This document shows, piece by piece, positions 17,130 through 26,912 of a stretch of 64,000 nt of DNA. A program made the translations under genes and the position numbers. Origin of the DNA: Reyranella soli. Its GTDB lineage: Bacteria; Pseudomonadota; Alphaproteobacteria; Reyranellales; Reyranellaceae. Position 1 is the stretch's first letter; every line of letters begins with the position of its first letter. Location: positions 55,092-119,091 of the forward strand of contig NZ_BKAJ01000020.1 in the NCBI RefSeq assembly GCF_007992495.1, read 5' to 3'. A model generated the notes under the pieces. That model saw nothing but the letters and a program-made list of their open reading frames with translations. It did not search any database and was not told the origin of the DNA.

Positions 17130-18153
17130 ACGAGGTGATCATCCGTCGCAGGCCGTCTTCTAGCAGAACTGTCGGCGCCACACCAAGCACCTGCCGGGCG
17201 CGCGCGACCGACGGCACGTAGCGCTGAGCCGCACGGGCGGGCGGCGCGGCGTGCGCGATGCGGACCCGCAGTGCAGGGCGGGCAAGTCCCGCGATCAAGG
17301 TCGCGAGCTCGGCCATGCTCACGACCTCCTCGCCGCCGACGTTGCACACCAGGCCCGGCGGCCCGCGCAGCAGGGCAGCCCACAGCCAGATCGCCATGTC
17401 CGCGGCATAGAGATACGTGCGCAACGCCGTGCCGTCGCCGGCAACGCCGATCGGCCGGCCGGCCATCAGGTCGGCAACGAAGTTCGACACCGCAAAATCG
17501 CCGTCGAGCGGCAAATAGGGCCCCACGAGCGTGAAGGGCCGCACGACCCTGAGACGGATGCCATGCGCCGCTGCATGGGCATGGCTCAGCCACTCGGCTT
17601 CGCGCTTGCCCTGGCCATAGGCCGTCCTTGGCTCTGTCAGCGACGGCGCGCCAGCGAAATCCTCGTCGAGCCTTTCGACGTCGTCCGGCTGGCGGCCATA
17701 GGCAGCGCCGGAGCTCACGAGCAGCATGTCGGCGATGCCGCGCCCGGCGGCGAACTCCAGGACGCGGCGTGTGCCGGCGACGATGACGTCGTGCACGTAA
17801 AGCGGCGCGGCGTTGACCGCGAGGTCGCCGGCCGCGTGGATGACGTGCGAGAACGCGCCGTCGGGAAAGGCGAAGCTCCGGACGTCGCCCTGCACCACGG
17901 TCACTGCCGGGGCCGCGGCGATCCAGTGCAGCCTGGCGCGAAAGCCGACGCTGTCGCGGGTCAGCACGGTGACCCGCAGGCCCAGCCGATGGCGCTCGTC
18001 GGCGGCAAGCAGAGTCTCGACCAGCCATTTGCCGACGAAGCCGCTGCCGCCCGTGATGAACAGCCGCGCGCCGCGCAGGTCCTTCCAGAGCTCCGATGTA
18101 TGATTCAGAACGTGATCGAAGTCGGTCCGGCTGATCGCGGAGCCTGGGTTCAC
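17092..18153 (-). CDS. NAD(P)-dependent epimerase/reductase, SDR family, possible CDP-dideoxyhexose 4-reductase
   Basis: 353 residues from GTG 18153, overlapping the rfbH stop by GTGA. An extended SDR with [18 protein letters not shown] (about 30-47), VIHAAGD, SSGAAYG and catalytic YGQGK in [15 protein letters not shown]. It follows rfbH, where paratose or abequose synthases (RfbS, RfbJ) act in other CDP-3,6-dideoxyhexose pathways. Reduction of the CDP-4-keto-3,6-dideoxyhexose is therefore the likeliest job, but sequence alone does not separate that from epimerisation. A long N-terminal extension of about 25 residues precedes the Rossmann fold. Confidence 0.8.
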   Translation of the reverse strand: MNPGSAISRTDFDHVLNHTSELWKDLRGARLFITGGSGFVGKWLVETLLAADERHRLGLRVTVLTRDSVGFRARLHWIAAAPAVTVVQGDVRSFAFPDGAFSHVIHAAGDLAVNAAPLYVHDVIVAGTRRVLEFAAGRGIADMLLVSSGAAYGRQPDDVERLDEDFAGAPSLTEPRTAYGQGKREAEWLSHAHAAAHGIRLRVVRPFTLVGPYLPLDGDFAVSNFVADLMAGRPIGVAGDGTALRTYLYAADMAIWLWAALLRGPPGLVCNVGGEEVVSMAELATLIAGLARPALRVRIAHAAPPARAAQRYVPSVARARQVLGVAPTVLLEDGLRRMITSYELAAAGRRILA

Positions 18154-19469
18154 GCCGCCGCTCCGGCGAAGAAATCCTCGATGCTGCGCGCCACGTACTC
18201 GAGCATCTCCTGGGTGAGGCCCGGATAGATGCCCACCCAGAACGTCTCGTTCATGATGACGTCGGTGTTGGCGAGGTCGCCGACGACGCGATAGTTGCGG
18301 CCGATCATGTAGGGCTGCCGGGTGAGGTTGCCGCCGAACAGCAGGCGCGTGCCGATGCGCCGCCCGTCGAGAAACGGCAGGAGCTCGGCGCGGGTGCGCC
18401 GCAGGCCGGCCCTGAGGGTGATAGGGAAGCCGAACCAGGAGGGATCGGAGCCGGGCGTGGCCTCGGGCAGGATCAGCCACTCCTCGCAGCGCTTCAGGCG
18501 CTGATGCAGCCACGCGAAGTTGGCTCGCCGAGCGGCGACGAAGCCGTCGAGCCGGTCGAGCTGCGCCAGGCCGCAGGCCGCCTGCATGTCGGTGATCTTC
18601 AGGTTATAGCCGAGATGCGAGTACATGTACTTGTGGTCATAGCCCACGGGCAGCGTGCCGAGCTGCCAGCCGTATCGCTTCTTGCAGGTGTTCTCGCAGC
18701 CCGGGGCGCAATAGCAGTCGCGCCCCCAGTCGCGGAACGATTCGGCCACCAGCTTGAGCGTGGAGTTCGCGGTGAACACGGCGCCGCCTTCACCCATGGT
18801 GATGTGATGCGCCGGGTAGAAGCTCAGCGTCCCGATGTCGCCGAACGTGCCGACCCTCTTGCCTCGATAGGTCGAGCCGAGCGCGTCGCAGCAATCCTCG
18901 ACGACGAAGAGGTCATGCTTGCGCGCAAGCGCCATCACCGTGTCGAGATCGAACGGATTGCCCAGCGTATGCGCCAGCATGATCGCCCGCGTACGGGGCG
19001 AGATCGCGGCCTCGAGCCGGGCGGGGTCGACGTTGTAGGTCGGAATGTCGACGTCGACGAATACCGGCACGGCGCCGAACTGGAGGATCGGGTTGACGGT
19101 CGTCGGGAAGCCCGCGGCGACGCCGATGACCTCGTCGCCGGGCCGGAGCGCGCGATCGCCGAGCCGCGGCGTGGTCAGCGACGAGAAGGCCACTAGGTTG
19201 GCCGACGAGCCCGAGTTCGTGGTTAGCACATATTTGCGCTGGAGGTACTCGGCGAGCCGGCTTTCGAACGCCTCGTTGAACCGTCCTGTGGTCAACCAGC
19301 AGTCGAGCGCCGCGTCGGTGATCATGCGCATCTCCGGCGCGCCGACGACCTTGCCGGAAGCCGGGATCGGCGTCTGGCCGGGAACGAAGGGGCGCACCTT
19401 CGACGCCTGCTCGCCGTAGCGGGTCACGAGCGTCAGGATTTCATCGCGCAGCGCGTCGAGAGAGGACAT
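18150..19469 (-). CDS. rfbH: CDP-4-keto-6-deoxy-D-glucose-3-dehydratase (E1)
   Basis: 439 residues, the usual length for RfbH/DdhC/AscC. This PMP-dependent enzyme removes the 3-hydroxyl of CDP-4-keto-6-deoxyglucose. The diagnostic [13 protein letters not shown] has His where aminotransferases have the PLP lysine. The iron-sulfur cysteines are seen in [33 protein letters not shown] gives the PLP aspartate. The start ATG 19469 lies 63 bp downstream of the GtrA-like gene. The usual electron donor E3 (RfbI/AscD, a 2Fe-2S flavoprotein reductase) is not in this window. Confidence is high for the enzyme and moderate for which 3,6-dideoxy sugar results. Confidence 0.95.
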   Translation of the reverse strand: MSSLDALRDEILTLVTRYGEQASKVRPFVPGQTPIPASGKVVGAPEMRMITDAALDCWLTTGRFNEAFESRLAEYLQRKYVLTTNSGSSANLVAFSSLTTPRLGDRALRPGDEVIGVAAGFPTTVNPILQFGAVPVFVDVDIPTYNVDPARLEAAISPRTRAIMLAHTLGNPFDLDTVMALARKHDLFVVEDCCDALGSTYRGKRVGTFGDIGTLSFYPAHHITMGEGGAVFTANSTLKLVAESFRDWGRDCYCAPGCENTCKKRYGWQLGTLPVGYDHKYMYSHLGYNLKITDMQAACGLAQLDRLDGFVAARRANFAWLHQRLKRCEEWLILPEATPGSDPSWFGFPITLRAGLRRTRAELLPFLDGRRIGTRLLFGGNLTRQPYMIGRNYRVVGDLANTDVIMNETFWVGIYPGLTQEMLEYVARSIEDFFAGAAA

Positions 19470-19532
19470 GGTTGGGACGATCAGGGAGAGGGTATGGGGC
19501 TGCCAGCCTGAGCACGTTTCTGCGGGCCCAGT

Positions 19533-19985
19533 CTACCATTTTTGCGCAGGCGTGGATGCCGGCTGTGGCGGTTCCTTGCGGAACACGAACTTACGCATCA
19601 CCACGAAGCCGGCGCCGGCCAGGAAGGGAAGCAGCAGGGCCTGCGACACGAGAGGGCCGAGACCGAGCGTCTCGAGGAGCTTCAGCAGCGCATAGTTGGC
19701 CAGGCTGATGAAGACATAGAAGGCCAGGAACCGCGGCAGCAAGACGAGGGAGGTGCGCCCGAAGACGAGCCCGCCGTAGCTCATGAAGTTGAACAGCAGG
19801 CCAAGCCCGGTCGCTCCGGCGACGGCCAGCCACAGCGGCGCTCCAAGCAACACGAAGCCCGCGTAGCAGGCATAGCCGAACACCGTGTTGAGGCCGCCCA
19901 CCGCCAGGAAGCGCAGGAACAGCCATCCGCTGCCATTGAGGTCGCGCCATCGCGACAGCTGGGAACGAAGGCCGCTGCCCGTCAC
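19533..19985 (-). CDS. GtrA-like family membrane protein
   Basis: 150 residues from GTG 19985, overlapping the rfbG stop by GTGA. Four hydrophobic segments are visible, starting FLRFLAVGGLNTVFGYACY, then LWLAVAGATGLGLLFNFM, LPRFLAFYVFISLANYALL and LVSQALLLPFLAGAGFVV, ending in RKFVFR. This is the GtrA/DPMS-like fold, thought to move polyprenol-linked sugars across the membrane or to regulate the partner glycosyltransferase. The GtrB-like glycosyltransferase at 14432 is in the same operon. Confidence 0.88.
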   Translation of the reverse strand: MTGSGLRSQLSRWRDLNGSGWLFLRFLAVGGLNTVFGYACYAGFVLLGAPLWLAVAGATGLGLLFNFMSYGGLVFGRTSLVLLPRFLAFYVFISLANYALLKLLETLGLGPLVSQALLLPFLAGAGFVVMRKFVFRKEPPQPASTPAQKW

Positions 19986-21061
19986 TCGCCGCTTTCGAGA
20001 TAGGCTGAAATCTGCGCCCTGGTCACGGCATCGACCGGCTCGCCGCGCGACCATGCCGAGTACCAGTCGGCCGTGAGCGCAATCGTCTGCTCGAAATCCA
20101 GGCGGGGACGCCAACCGAGAAGCATCCGGATCCTGCTGTTGTCCAGCGTCAGAAGCTTGGCTTCGGCCGGGGCATTTGGATCCGATACCACGTCGATCCG
20201 GCCGCGTCCCAGAGCCTTGACCAGGGCTTCGGCGACGACGCCGACGGGGCGATTCTCGGCCGCATCGGGACCGATATTCCAGGCATCGTCGACACCTTCG
20301 GGCGCCGTGCAGAGACGCTCGGCGATCATCAGATAGGCGCCGAGGGGGTCGAGCACATGTTGCCACGGCCGTACCGCGCCGGGATTGCGCAGGCGAACAG
20401 TTGCCCCGGGGCCGAGACAGCCGCGCACGATATCGGGCACCAACCGATCCGCCGCCCAGTCGCCGCCGCCGATCACGTTGCCCGCGCGGACGGTGGCGAT
20501 GCGGGCAGCATGGCCGGCCGCGTGAAAGAAGCTCCGTCGCATCGAGGTCGTAACGATTTCCGCGCAAGCCTTGCTTGCGCTGTAAGGATCATGTCCACCC
20601 AGGACATCGGTCTCGCGATAGCCCCAGGACCAGTTCACATTCTCGTAGACCTTGTCGCTGGTCACGACGACCACAGCCTTCGCGTCCGGGCTTTCCCGCA
20701 CGACGTCCAACAAGGTGGCGACGCCAAGTACGTTGGCGGCAAAGGTCTCGATTGGTGCCGCATAAGAGCGCCGCACGATCGCCTGGGCGGCCATATGGAT
20801 GACGATTTCAGGTCGCACCGCCTTGGCCAGGGCGTGAAGCGCGGCGCGGTCGTTGATGTCGGCGTGCACGAAACGCCCGAGCTTCGGCAAGCCGAGGATG
20901 TCGTGCAGGTTCGGCGTCGTGGCGGGCGGCAGGGCAAGACCAGATACCTCGGCGCCGAGCTCGGCCAACCAGAAGGCGAGCCACGCTCCCTTGAAGCCGG
21001 TTTGGCCCGTGATGAGGACCCGGCGTCCCGCCCAGAATTCTTTTGTCACCAGCACTTCCAT
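19982..21061 (-). CDS. rfbG: CDP-glucose 4,6-dehydratase
   Basis: 359 residues, matching the family. An extended SDR making CDP-4-keto-6-deoxyglucose from CDP-glucose. It has LITGQTGFKGAWLAFWL with the RfbG-type GxTGFKG fingerprint, VIHMAAQAIVRRSY, VVVTSDKVYEN and catalytic YSASK in HDPYSASKACAEI. The start at 21061 overlaps rfbF by 16 bp; a GTG at 21049 is an alternative. It directly follows rfbF and precedes the GtrA-like gene and rfbH, as expected for a CDP-3,6-dideoxyhexose pathway. Confidence 0.95.
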   Translation of the reverse strand: MEVLVTKEFWAGRRVLITGQTGFKGAWLAFWLAELGAEVSGLALPPATTPNLHDILGLPKLGRFVHADINDRAALHALAKAVRPEIVIHMAAQAIVRRSYAAPIETFAANVLGVATLLDVVRESPDAKAVVVVTSDKVYENVNWSWGYRETDVLGGHDPYSASKACAEIVTTSMRRSFFHAAGHAARIATVRAGNVIGGGDWAADRLVPDIVRGCLGPGATVRLRNPGAVRPWQHVLDPLGAYLMIAERLCTAPEGVDDAWNIGPDAAENRPVGVVAEALVKALGRGRIDVVSDPNAPAEAKLLTLDNSRIRMLLGWRPRLDFEQTIALTADWYSAWSRGEPVDAVTRAQISAYLESGE

Positions 21062-21813
21062 GGCGCATGGCCCGATGCCCAGATCTGCTCCAGGTAGACA
21101 TGGTCACGCTGGGTGTCCATCGGTTGAAAAAATCCTTCATGCCGGAAGGCGCACAGCTGGTTGTCGCTGGCCAGGCGTTGCAAGGGAGTCTGCTCCCATA
21201 CCGTATCGTCGCCTTCGAGGTACTCGCCGACCTTGGGCGACAGGACGAAAAAGCCGCCGTTCACGAAGCCGCCTTCCCCCTCCGGCTTCTCGCGAAAGCC
21301 GACGACGCTGTCGCCCACGATGTCGAGCGCGCCGAAGCGCCGGGGCGGATAGACGGCCGTAACCGTCGCCAGCTTGCCGTGGGCGCGGTGGAAAGCGATC
21401 GATTGGCCGATGTCCACGTTCGACACGCCGTCGCCGTAGGTCAGGCAAAACGCATCGCCTTGCACGTACTTCAGGACGCGGGCCACGCGGCCACCCGTCA
21501 TCGTCGCCAGTCCGGTATCGATCAACGTCACCCGCCAATTCTCGGCCTCGTGACGATGCGTCGTAATGGAGCGTGCGCCGAGATCGAAGGTGACGTCGGA
21601 AAGTTGCAACGCGTAGCTCGCGAAGAACTCCTTGATCATGTGTCCTTTGTATCCGAGGCAAACCACGAAATCCGTGATGCCATGCGCGGCATAGATTTTC
21701 ATGATGTGCCAGATGATCGGGCGCCCTCCGATTTCCACGAGGGGCTTGGGGCGGAAGGTCGTCTCCTCGCTTAGCCTCGTTCCTGCACCACCTGCCAGGA
21801 TCACTGCCTGCAT
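21046..21813 (-). CDS. rfbF: Glucose-1-phosphate cytidylyltransferase
   Basis: 255 residues from ATG 21813, preceded by AGGGGAAC as ribosome binding site. It makes CDP-glucose from CTP and glucose-1-phosphate. Motifs are ILAGGAGTRLSEET, RPKPLVEIGGRPIIWH, LTYGDGVSNVD and GALDIVGDSVVGFREKP. Length and motif set match RfbF/DdhA/AscA closely. It opens the CDP-sugar block, with the unassigned membrane protein gene just upstream at 21904-23616. Confidence 0.95.
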   Translation of the reverse strand: MQAVILAGGAGTRLSEETTFRPKPLVEIGGRPIIWHIMKIYAAHGITDFVVCLGYKGHMIKEFFASYALQLSDVTFDLGARSITTHRHEAENWRVTLIDTGLATMTGGRVARVLKYVQGDAFCLTYGDGVSNVDIGQSIAFHRAHGKLATVTAVYPPRRFGALDIVGDSVVGFREKPEGEGGFVNGGFFVLSPKVGEYLEGDDTVWEQTPLQRLASDNQLCAFRHEGFFQPMDTQRDHVYLEQIWASGHAPWKCW

Positions 21814-21903
21814 AAGTTCCCCTTGGAGCCGCACGGTATTGCCGTCGCAGCCATGAGCGCTGATGTCCAGGCAGAATGCAGCAAAGCGTGGCCTCTGGGC
21901 AAA

Positions 21904-23616
21904 TCAGGCGTGACGCGGCACAAGCGGCCTGACTCTCGACCACGCCTCACTGAGGAGGAACGTCGCGAAGTACAGAACAATGGCTATCCAGATCAGGAAT
22001 TGCTCACCAACCACGTGGCGCAGGGGATAGGTCCACACGACCGGGATCAAGCTCATTACCCCTGTGACGATCAGGGCCGTGCTCAACGTCTTGCGGACGT
22101 CGTCGGGAATGGCGAGCAGGCGCCACGCAGATGCGCCAAGGGCGAGAAGCGCCACTTGGCAGAGCATCGTACCCAGGCTCCAGCGATAGCCTTCAAAGGC
22201 CCACAGGAGTTCCTGGAAGAACATCTTCGGCTTGTACCAAAGGTAGACTTCGAGCGCGAACCTCGGGTTGTGCAGGACGAAGCGAAGGAACCTGTCCCGG
22301 ATGAGCTGCTCATGCAGCCGTATCCGCGGGGCGGGAAAGCCGCCGATGACGTTGTTGTTCAGATACGCCTCGGTGATCCCATATCGCTCATCCCCCTCGG
22401 CGACTGCGCCCATCCAGGCCATGTTGTCGGTCAAGGCGTCGGGGATGGGCTTGCCCTTGTGCTTGTCGCCGCGCTCCTTCCATTCCGGATGCACCCCCAG
22501 GCCCATGTAAGCGTTGTGCCAGACCATGTGGTAGGGGATGTAGATGTCGAGGTTGTAGATCGGATGCAGGGTGACGGTCTTGTAGGCCAGAGAGCAAACA
22601 AGGCCGCCGATCACCAGGAAGCTCGGCCACGAGAAGGCGAACGTGGCGAGCCGCTTGAGCCTCGTTTCAACGTACGACCTGCCGAGGCGGAAATAGGCGT
22701 TCACGCCGGCGATCGCGACGAGCGACAGGATCATCCAGAACGAACTCGACCGTGCAAACATCAGCAGCGTCAGAAGCGCTGCCTGAAGCACGGTCACGAC
22801 GACGCGCGTCCATGACGGCCTGCGATAGACCAGGAAGGTGAAGAGAAGATGCAGGTATGGCACCAGGCACAGCGAGCCGAGGAAGCGCTGATTATGGATG
22901 GTGCGAAGGTTCACGTTGGTGAAGAGCTGCGAGTCCAGCAGCGTTAGCAGGGCCACGACCGCGATCGACAGAACGAGAAGGGGTAGCGCATCGGCGTGAT
23001 AGCAGAGCAGGAACAGCGCAACCGAAATGCCGAAGACGAGGAAATAGAAATAGAAGAAGGCACTGACCTGAAAACCGAAGAGGTCGAAGCTCAGGCTGAG
23101 GTAGTCGACGAAACCGGGATCGTTGGCGTCGGGGGCGAAGAGCTTTTGGTTGCCGAACGTAGCCTCCGGCAGATCCTTGAGGGCGAGGGCGTCTTTGATG
23201 GCTTTCTCGATGAGTTCCGGACGCTCGCCATTCTCCGGGTATGTCAGGCCGAACTTGTCGATCAGGTTCTGTCGGCCGGTCACTCCGCCGTCCAACAGCG
23301 TCTGCAGGACCTCACTGCGCCCGACGTAGCCCCGGGTCCCGTGGTATCTCTGCGATATGTCGACCGCGATGGTCTGCGCCAGCATTTCAATGGCATCGGG
23401 CGCCACGCGATGCATCTTCTGGCGCAAACCTTCGTCGTAAGCGAGCAGCCCCGCACCGATCGTCAACGCAGCGAAGCACAGGTTCAGCCATCGGAGCTTG
23501 AGCGGTGTCGGTTGAACCTCATCCCGCAGCTCGGCGTTCATGCCGATCACGCGGCGCGTTGCATCGATCAGGGTGCGACAGAGCCCTGCAGCTCTTCCCC
23601 AAATTGTCCCTGACAC
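21904..23616 (-). CDS. Polytopic membrane protein of unknown function
   Basis: 570 residues, or about 545 from an ATG at 23541. Many hydrophobic segments are seen, for example LRWLNLCFAALTIGAGLLAY (about 42-61), FYFYFLVFGISVALFLLCYH, LPLLVLSIAVVALLTLL and FLIWIAIVLYFATFLL, roughly ten in all. A soluble loop of about 120 residues follows the first. It has no O-antigen ligase or Wzy motif that I can identify, though a polymerase or GT-C glycosyltransferase role would fit. It lies 90 bp upstream of rfbF on the same strand and may be in its operon. Confidence 0.6.
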   Translation of the reverse strand: MSGTIWGRAAGLCRTLIDATRRVIGMNAELRDEVQPTPLKLRWLNLCFAALTIGAGLLAYDEGLRQKMHRVAPDAIEMLAQTIAVDISQRYHGTRGYVGRSEVLQTLLDGGVTGRQNLIDKFGLTYPENGERPELIEKAIKDALALKDLPEATFGNQKLFAPDANDPGFVDYLSLSFDLFGFQVSAFFYFYFLVFGISVALFLLCYHADALPLLVLSIAVVALLTLLDSQLFTNVNLRTIHNQRFLGSLCLVPYLHLLFTFLVYRRPSWTRVVVTVLQAALLTLLMFARSSSFWMILSLVAIAGVNAYFRLGRSYVETRLKRLATFAFSWPSFLVIGGLVCSLAYKTVTLHPIYNLDIYIPYHMVWHNAYMGLGVHPEWKERGDKHKGKPIPDALTDNMAWMGAVAEGDERYGITEAYLNNNVIGGFPAPRIRLHEQLIRDRFLRFVLHNPRFALEVYLWYKPKMFFQELLWAFEGYRWSLGTMLCQVALLALGASAWRLLAIPDDVRKTLSTALIVTGVMSLIPVVWTYPLRHVVGEQFLIWIAIVLYFATFLLSEAWSRVRPLVPRHA

Positions 23617-23842
23617 CCGCCAACTCCGTCAGAATCGTCGTCTGGAGCACTCTCCAAAAGAGCGCAAAAGACGTTTGTTTGTTGATTGGCATTGTACCCG
23701 CTGATCAGCGGCCGCACCAATCGAAAGCTCTGCGGACCGGCGCTGCCGGCTGGCCGCGAGCCGCCAAGCCATGCCGGCGGAAATCGCGTTTTGCCGCCGG
23801 ACGGGCGATGCTATAGGAAGGTCCGTCAATTTTCTGGGCAAG

Positions 23843-24727
23843 ATGATGGTCGAAGACCTGCAGAGGGCGTCCGTCGGACACAACGAGCGTCCGTTTGATG
23901 TTGCTGACTTCTATCGCGCCAACGGCTTCTTCCTGTTCCGGCAGGCACTCGACCGCCGCCTGGTCGAAGACGTTGCAAGGATCGAGCAGGAAATCGTGCG
24001 CCCTTACGGCGGGCCGCTGCTGCGGCACAATGGGAAGATCGCGACCCACGATCATGCCATGGGGCCGCCGTGGGACGTTGCCCGTCGGCAGTCCGGGCTG
24101 CTCAATCCTCACCGGCTAGGCGAGGGGCCGCTCAAGGCCTTCAGCGAGGCGACGACGCGTCTGCTGACGTCGCAATCGCTGTTCAACTGCCTGCACAAGC
24201 TCGACGGCAACGACCGCTATACGCTTCATCAATCGATCTTCTTCTTCGTTTCGGCGCGTACCGATACGCACCAGGATCGCGTGACGCTGGATACTGTGCC
24301 GGCCGGCGGCTCGTTCACCGTATGGATCCCGGTTGACCGGGTGCGGCCGGCCAACGGCCCCTTGTTCGTCGTGCCGCGCAAGCTCGGCGTCTATGACGAA
24401 GCGCTCGAGGGTATCGGTGCCGGCGGGGAGAGCCGCGGCGCCATGAGTGGCGCCTACAACGACGCCGTCGCCGATAGCGTGGGATCGTCAGAGATCGAAG
24501 CCGTGATGCCGTTTCTGCAGCCGGGCGACGTGATGATCTTCGGGCCGTCGACGCCGCATGGCTCGTTCGCGGCCCTCGACAAGAACCTGTGGCGCCGGTC
24601 CTTCCAGGCGATCTACCGTCCAACCGCGATCACGCGCTGGGGCGCCTATCCCACCCACGATGAGCCGCACGATGTGGCGACGGAAGAGGTGGAGATGAAC
24701 GAGAGCTTCAACTTCCTGCGCGGTTAG
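23843..24727 (+). CDS. Phytanoyl-CoA dioxygenase (PhyH) family Fe(II)/2-oxoglutarate oxygenase
   Basis: 294 residues from the first of two ATGs at 23843/23846; no strong ribosome binding site is seen, so the start is uncertain. The iron triad is visible: HQD in TDTHQDRVTLD and a distal His in STPHGSF, with Arg in WRRSFQAIYRP as the 2-oxoglutarate anchor. GSFTVWIPVDRV matches the PhyH core strand. The enzyme would hydroxylate or otherwise oxidise a small molecule or sugar. It is convergent with the methyltransferase gene and overlaps its 3' end by 20 bp. The substrate is unknown. Confidence 0.85.
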   Translation: MMVEDLQRASVGHNERPFDVADFYRANGFFLFRQALDRRLVEDVARIEQEIVRPYGGPLLRHNGKIATHDHAMGPPWDVARRQSGLLNPHRLGEGPLKAFSEATTRLLTSQSLFNCLHKLDGNDRYTLHQSIFFFVSARTDTHQDRVTLDTVPAGGSFTVWIPVDRVRPANGPLFVVPRKLGVYDEALEGIGAGGESRGAMSGAYNDAVADSVGSSEIEAVMPFLQPGDVMIFGPSTPHGSFAALDKNLWRRSFQAIYRPTAITRWGAYPTHDEPHDVATEEVEMNESFNFLRG

Positions 24728-25904
24728 GAAGCGGCGAGGGCAGGGACGCGAGCGCAAGCGTCGGCGCGCCGGGATCGGCCTGCCAGCACAGCTCGATCTC
24801 GAAAGTGCTCTTGGGATCGATCGCGTTCGCTGACGCCTGAAACTTCATCGGCTGCGCCAGCTGATGCGCCAAGCTGCGTGCGTCGCCGTCTAGCTTGACC
24901 GGGATGACGCCGACCCGCTTGGCTTCCTGCGGCGGGCCATCGCCGAACAGGCGCAGGATCGCCTGATAGTGCAAGTGGCCGCTGGTGACCTGCGGCAGCG
25001 CCTCCAGCGCCAAGCCCTCGACCAGCGATGCGGCGATCGGCGCCTGGCCCCAGGAGCGTGGGATGGCGCCGATCGACCAGTGGCTGGGCGCCTGCAGGAC
25101 GGCGAAACCCGTGCCGGACTGCGACGCCCGCCCGCCGGCAAACGGCGTGTTCTCGTCGTAGGAGGCGATGGCGGTGCCGAGCTCACGCCAGGCCGGATTG
25201 GCGGCGAGGAAGGTCTTGGCGGCCTGGAAGGGGCCGGTCTGCACCGAATCGTTCATGACCACGATGCCGCCCGGGCGCAGCAGGCGCGACGCCATCTGCA
25301 GGTCGAAGAGGGCGAGCTCATAGTCGTGGTCGCCGTCGACCAGGACGAAGTCGAGCGCCACCCGCCGATGGTGGAGCTTCAGGAAGAAGTCCATGGAGTT
25401 CAGCGGATGGAACTCGACGAGGCGGCGCAACTCGCCCGGCCAGCGCGCGAAGATCTCGGGGCAGCGGTCGGCGCCGAACGGATCGGTCGTATGCAGGAAG
25501 CCTTCGCCGTTCTCCCACAGCGCGCGCGTGATCACCTCGGCGCCGCCGCCGTTGTAGGTGCCGACCTCCGCCGCCACCGCCGGCCGCTGCATGCGTACCA
25601 GCGCGAACAGCAGGGCGCGCGATCTGCCGCCCATGAGGGAGGTCGGCGGATAGTCACGGAAATAGGCGTCGAGCTCGTCGGCGATCGGACTGGCCATCAC
25701 CTCGGTAAGAGACGCCGGCGTGAGCGGCAGGCCTTCCAGGGCGTTGCCGATCCTGGGCTCGAGCGGCCGGATGTTGGGATCCACCGGCGGGGTTTCGACG
25801 GGCTCGGCTGGAGGCTGCTGGACCGGCTGCGCTTCGACCGCCGCGGAAGCTGGCGAGGCCGCAGGCGTCGATCCTCCGAACAGCGACTGCAGAAGTCGCC
25901 TCAT
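24708..25904 (-). CDS. Class I SAM methyltransferase (Methyltransf_24/CmcI-like)
   Basis: 398 residues from ATG 25904, overlapping the upstream dioxygenase gene's stop by ATGA. After a low-complexity Ala/Pro N-terminus (about 12-45) the SAM domain shows AEVGTYNGGGAEVITRAL and FVLVDGDHDYELALFDL, a DGDH motif shared with cephalosporin- and macrocin-type O-methyltransferases. A C-terminal region of about 130 residues after the core is of unknown role. It likely O-methylates a sugar, inferred from the neighbours. The 3' end overlaps the convergent PhyH gene by 20 bp. Confidence 0.8.
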   Translation of the reverse strand: MRRLLQSLFGGSTPAASPASAAVEAQPVQQPPAEPVETPPVDPNIRPLEPRIGNALEGLPLTPASLTEVMASPIADELDAYFRDYPPTSLMGGRSRALLFALVRMQRPAVAAEVGTYNGGGAEVITRALWENGEGFLHTTDPFGADRCPEIFARWPGELRRLVEFHPLNSMDFFLKLHHRRVALDFVLVDGDHDYELALFDLQMASRLLRPGGIVVMNDSVQTGPFQAAKTFLAANPAWRELGTAIASYDENTPFAGGRASQSGTGFAVLQAPSHWSIGAIPRSWGQAPIAASLVEGLALEALPQVTSGHLHYQAILRLFGDGPPQEAKRVGVIPVKLDGDARSLAHQLAQPMKFQASANAIDPKSTFEIELCWQADPGAPTLALASLPSPLPNRAGS

Positions 25905-26908
25905 CGCACGACCGAGCGCAGTGCTCCCATCAACGTCTGGCCGATCGGCGCGCGCCGCCGGGCCGCCGGTGCGCTGGCGGGCTGCATGGCAAGCATCGCC
26001 GTATTGGCCAGGAAAGCGTGCGCGCCGATGCCCAGGGAGCACTTGGTCTCGACGATCACCGGAACGCCGTTGCGCCGGCTGACCCTGAGGGATGGATCGT
26101 AGTACTTGGCGAGATGGTCTTCCTTGGCCCACAGGCGGATTTCCAGGCTGTAGCGCTCGGAGCGCGTGCCGTAGCCCGTGGTGAAGTGCGGCGAGTAGCG
26201 CGAATGGATGGTGAGATCGCCGGCGTGATAGTGCGGCACCCACACCTTGTCGAGATTGGACATGAGATAGTCGACGCCGACGTCGTTGGAGGAGTCGGCG
26301 GGCAGGGCGTGGCCGGGGCTCGGCACGATGAAGCCGAGTCCTGAGTGCTTCTTGGGCGCCACCTCGCCGAGCGGGATCCAGATCGACAGCGGCACCTCGG
26401 GATTGACGGCCGTCACGTCCTGGTGAACGCCGAGCAGCAAATCCTCGTCGATGCGATGGCGCGCCAGGCAGAGGCCGAACATCACGACGATATCCGTCGA
26501 ATCGCAGATTCGCTCGATGACCGGCCAAGCCCACGACTTGATCAGCTCGGACAGCACCATGGCGGTGGGGGACTGGTCCATGTCGCGGACCACCCACGGC
26601 GGATGCCAACTGCCGGAGTCTTCCTCGCCCTTGTCCCAGTTCGGGCTGGGGCCGTCATCGACCGCCATCGCACTGTCGTCGAAATTCCTGCGCGGCTTGC
26701 CGAGCGTGCCGACGAAGCGGCCGAAAGCGCGGCGGCACTCGTCCAGCGTATCCGTCGGGATGACGCCACGCAGCATGACCACGCCTTCTTCCCTGAACCG
26801 CGTCGCGCTCTCCGCGGCGCTGTCCTGGCGCGTAAAGGCGAGCTTGTGCCGATCGGCCAGGATTTCAGGATGCTGCTCGACCAACTGGCGGAAGGTCTGG
26901 TTCCCCAT
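25901..26908 (-). CDS. PhyH-like Fe(II)/2-oxoglutarate oxygenase
   Basis: 335 residues. The facial triad is HQD in GVHQDVTAV and His in LTIHSRYSPHF, with RYSLEIRLW supplying the 2-oxoglutarate-binding Arg. VPLSIWIPLGEV is the usual PhyH strand. It is related to, but clearly divergent from, the dioxygenase at 23843. The C-terminus is Ala/Arg-rich and shows no domain. It is cotranscribed with the methyltransferase gene downstream (ATGA overlap), hinting at hydroxylation followed by methylation of one sugar. Confidence 0.8.
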   Translation of the reverse strand: MGNQTFRQLVEQHPEILADRHKLAFTRQDSAAESATRFREEGVVMLRGVIPTDTLDECRRAFGRFVGTLGKPRRNFDDSAMAVDDGPSPNWDKGEEDSGSWHPPWVVRDMDQSPTAMVLSELIKSWAWPVIERICDSTDIVVMFGLCLARHRIDEDLLLGVHQDVTAVNPEVPLSIWIPLGEVAPKKHSGLGFIVPSPGHALPADSSNDVGVDYLMSNLDKVWVPHYHAGDLTIHSRYSPHFTTGYGTRSERYSLEIRLWAKEDHLAKYYDPSLRVSRRNGVPVIVETKCSLGIGAHAFLANTAMLAMQPASAPAARRRAPIGQTLMGALRSVVR

Positions 26909-26912
26909 CGGG

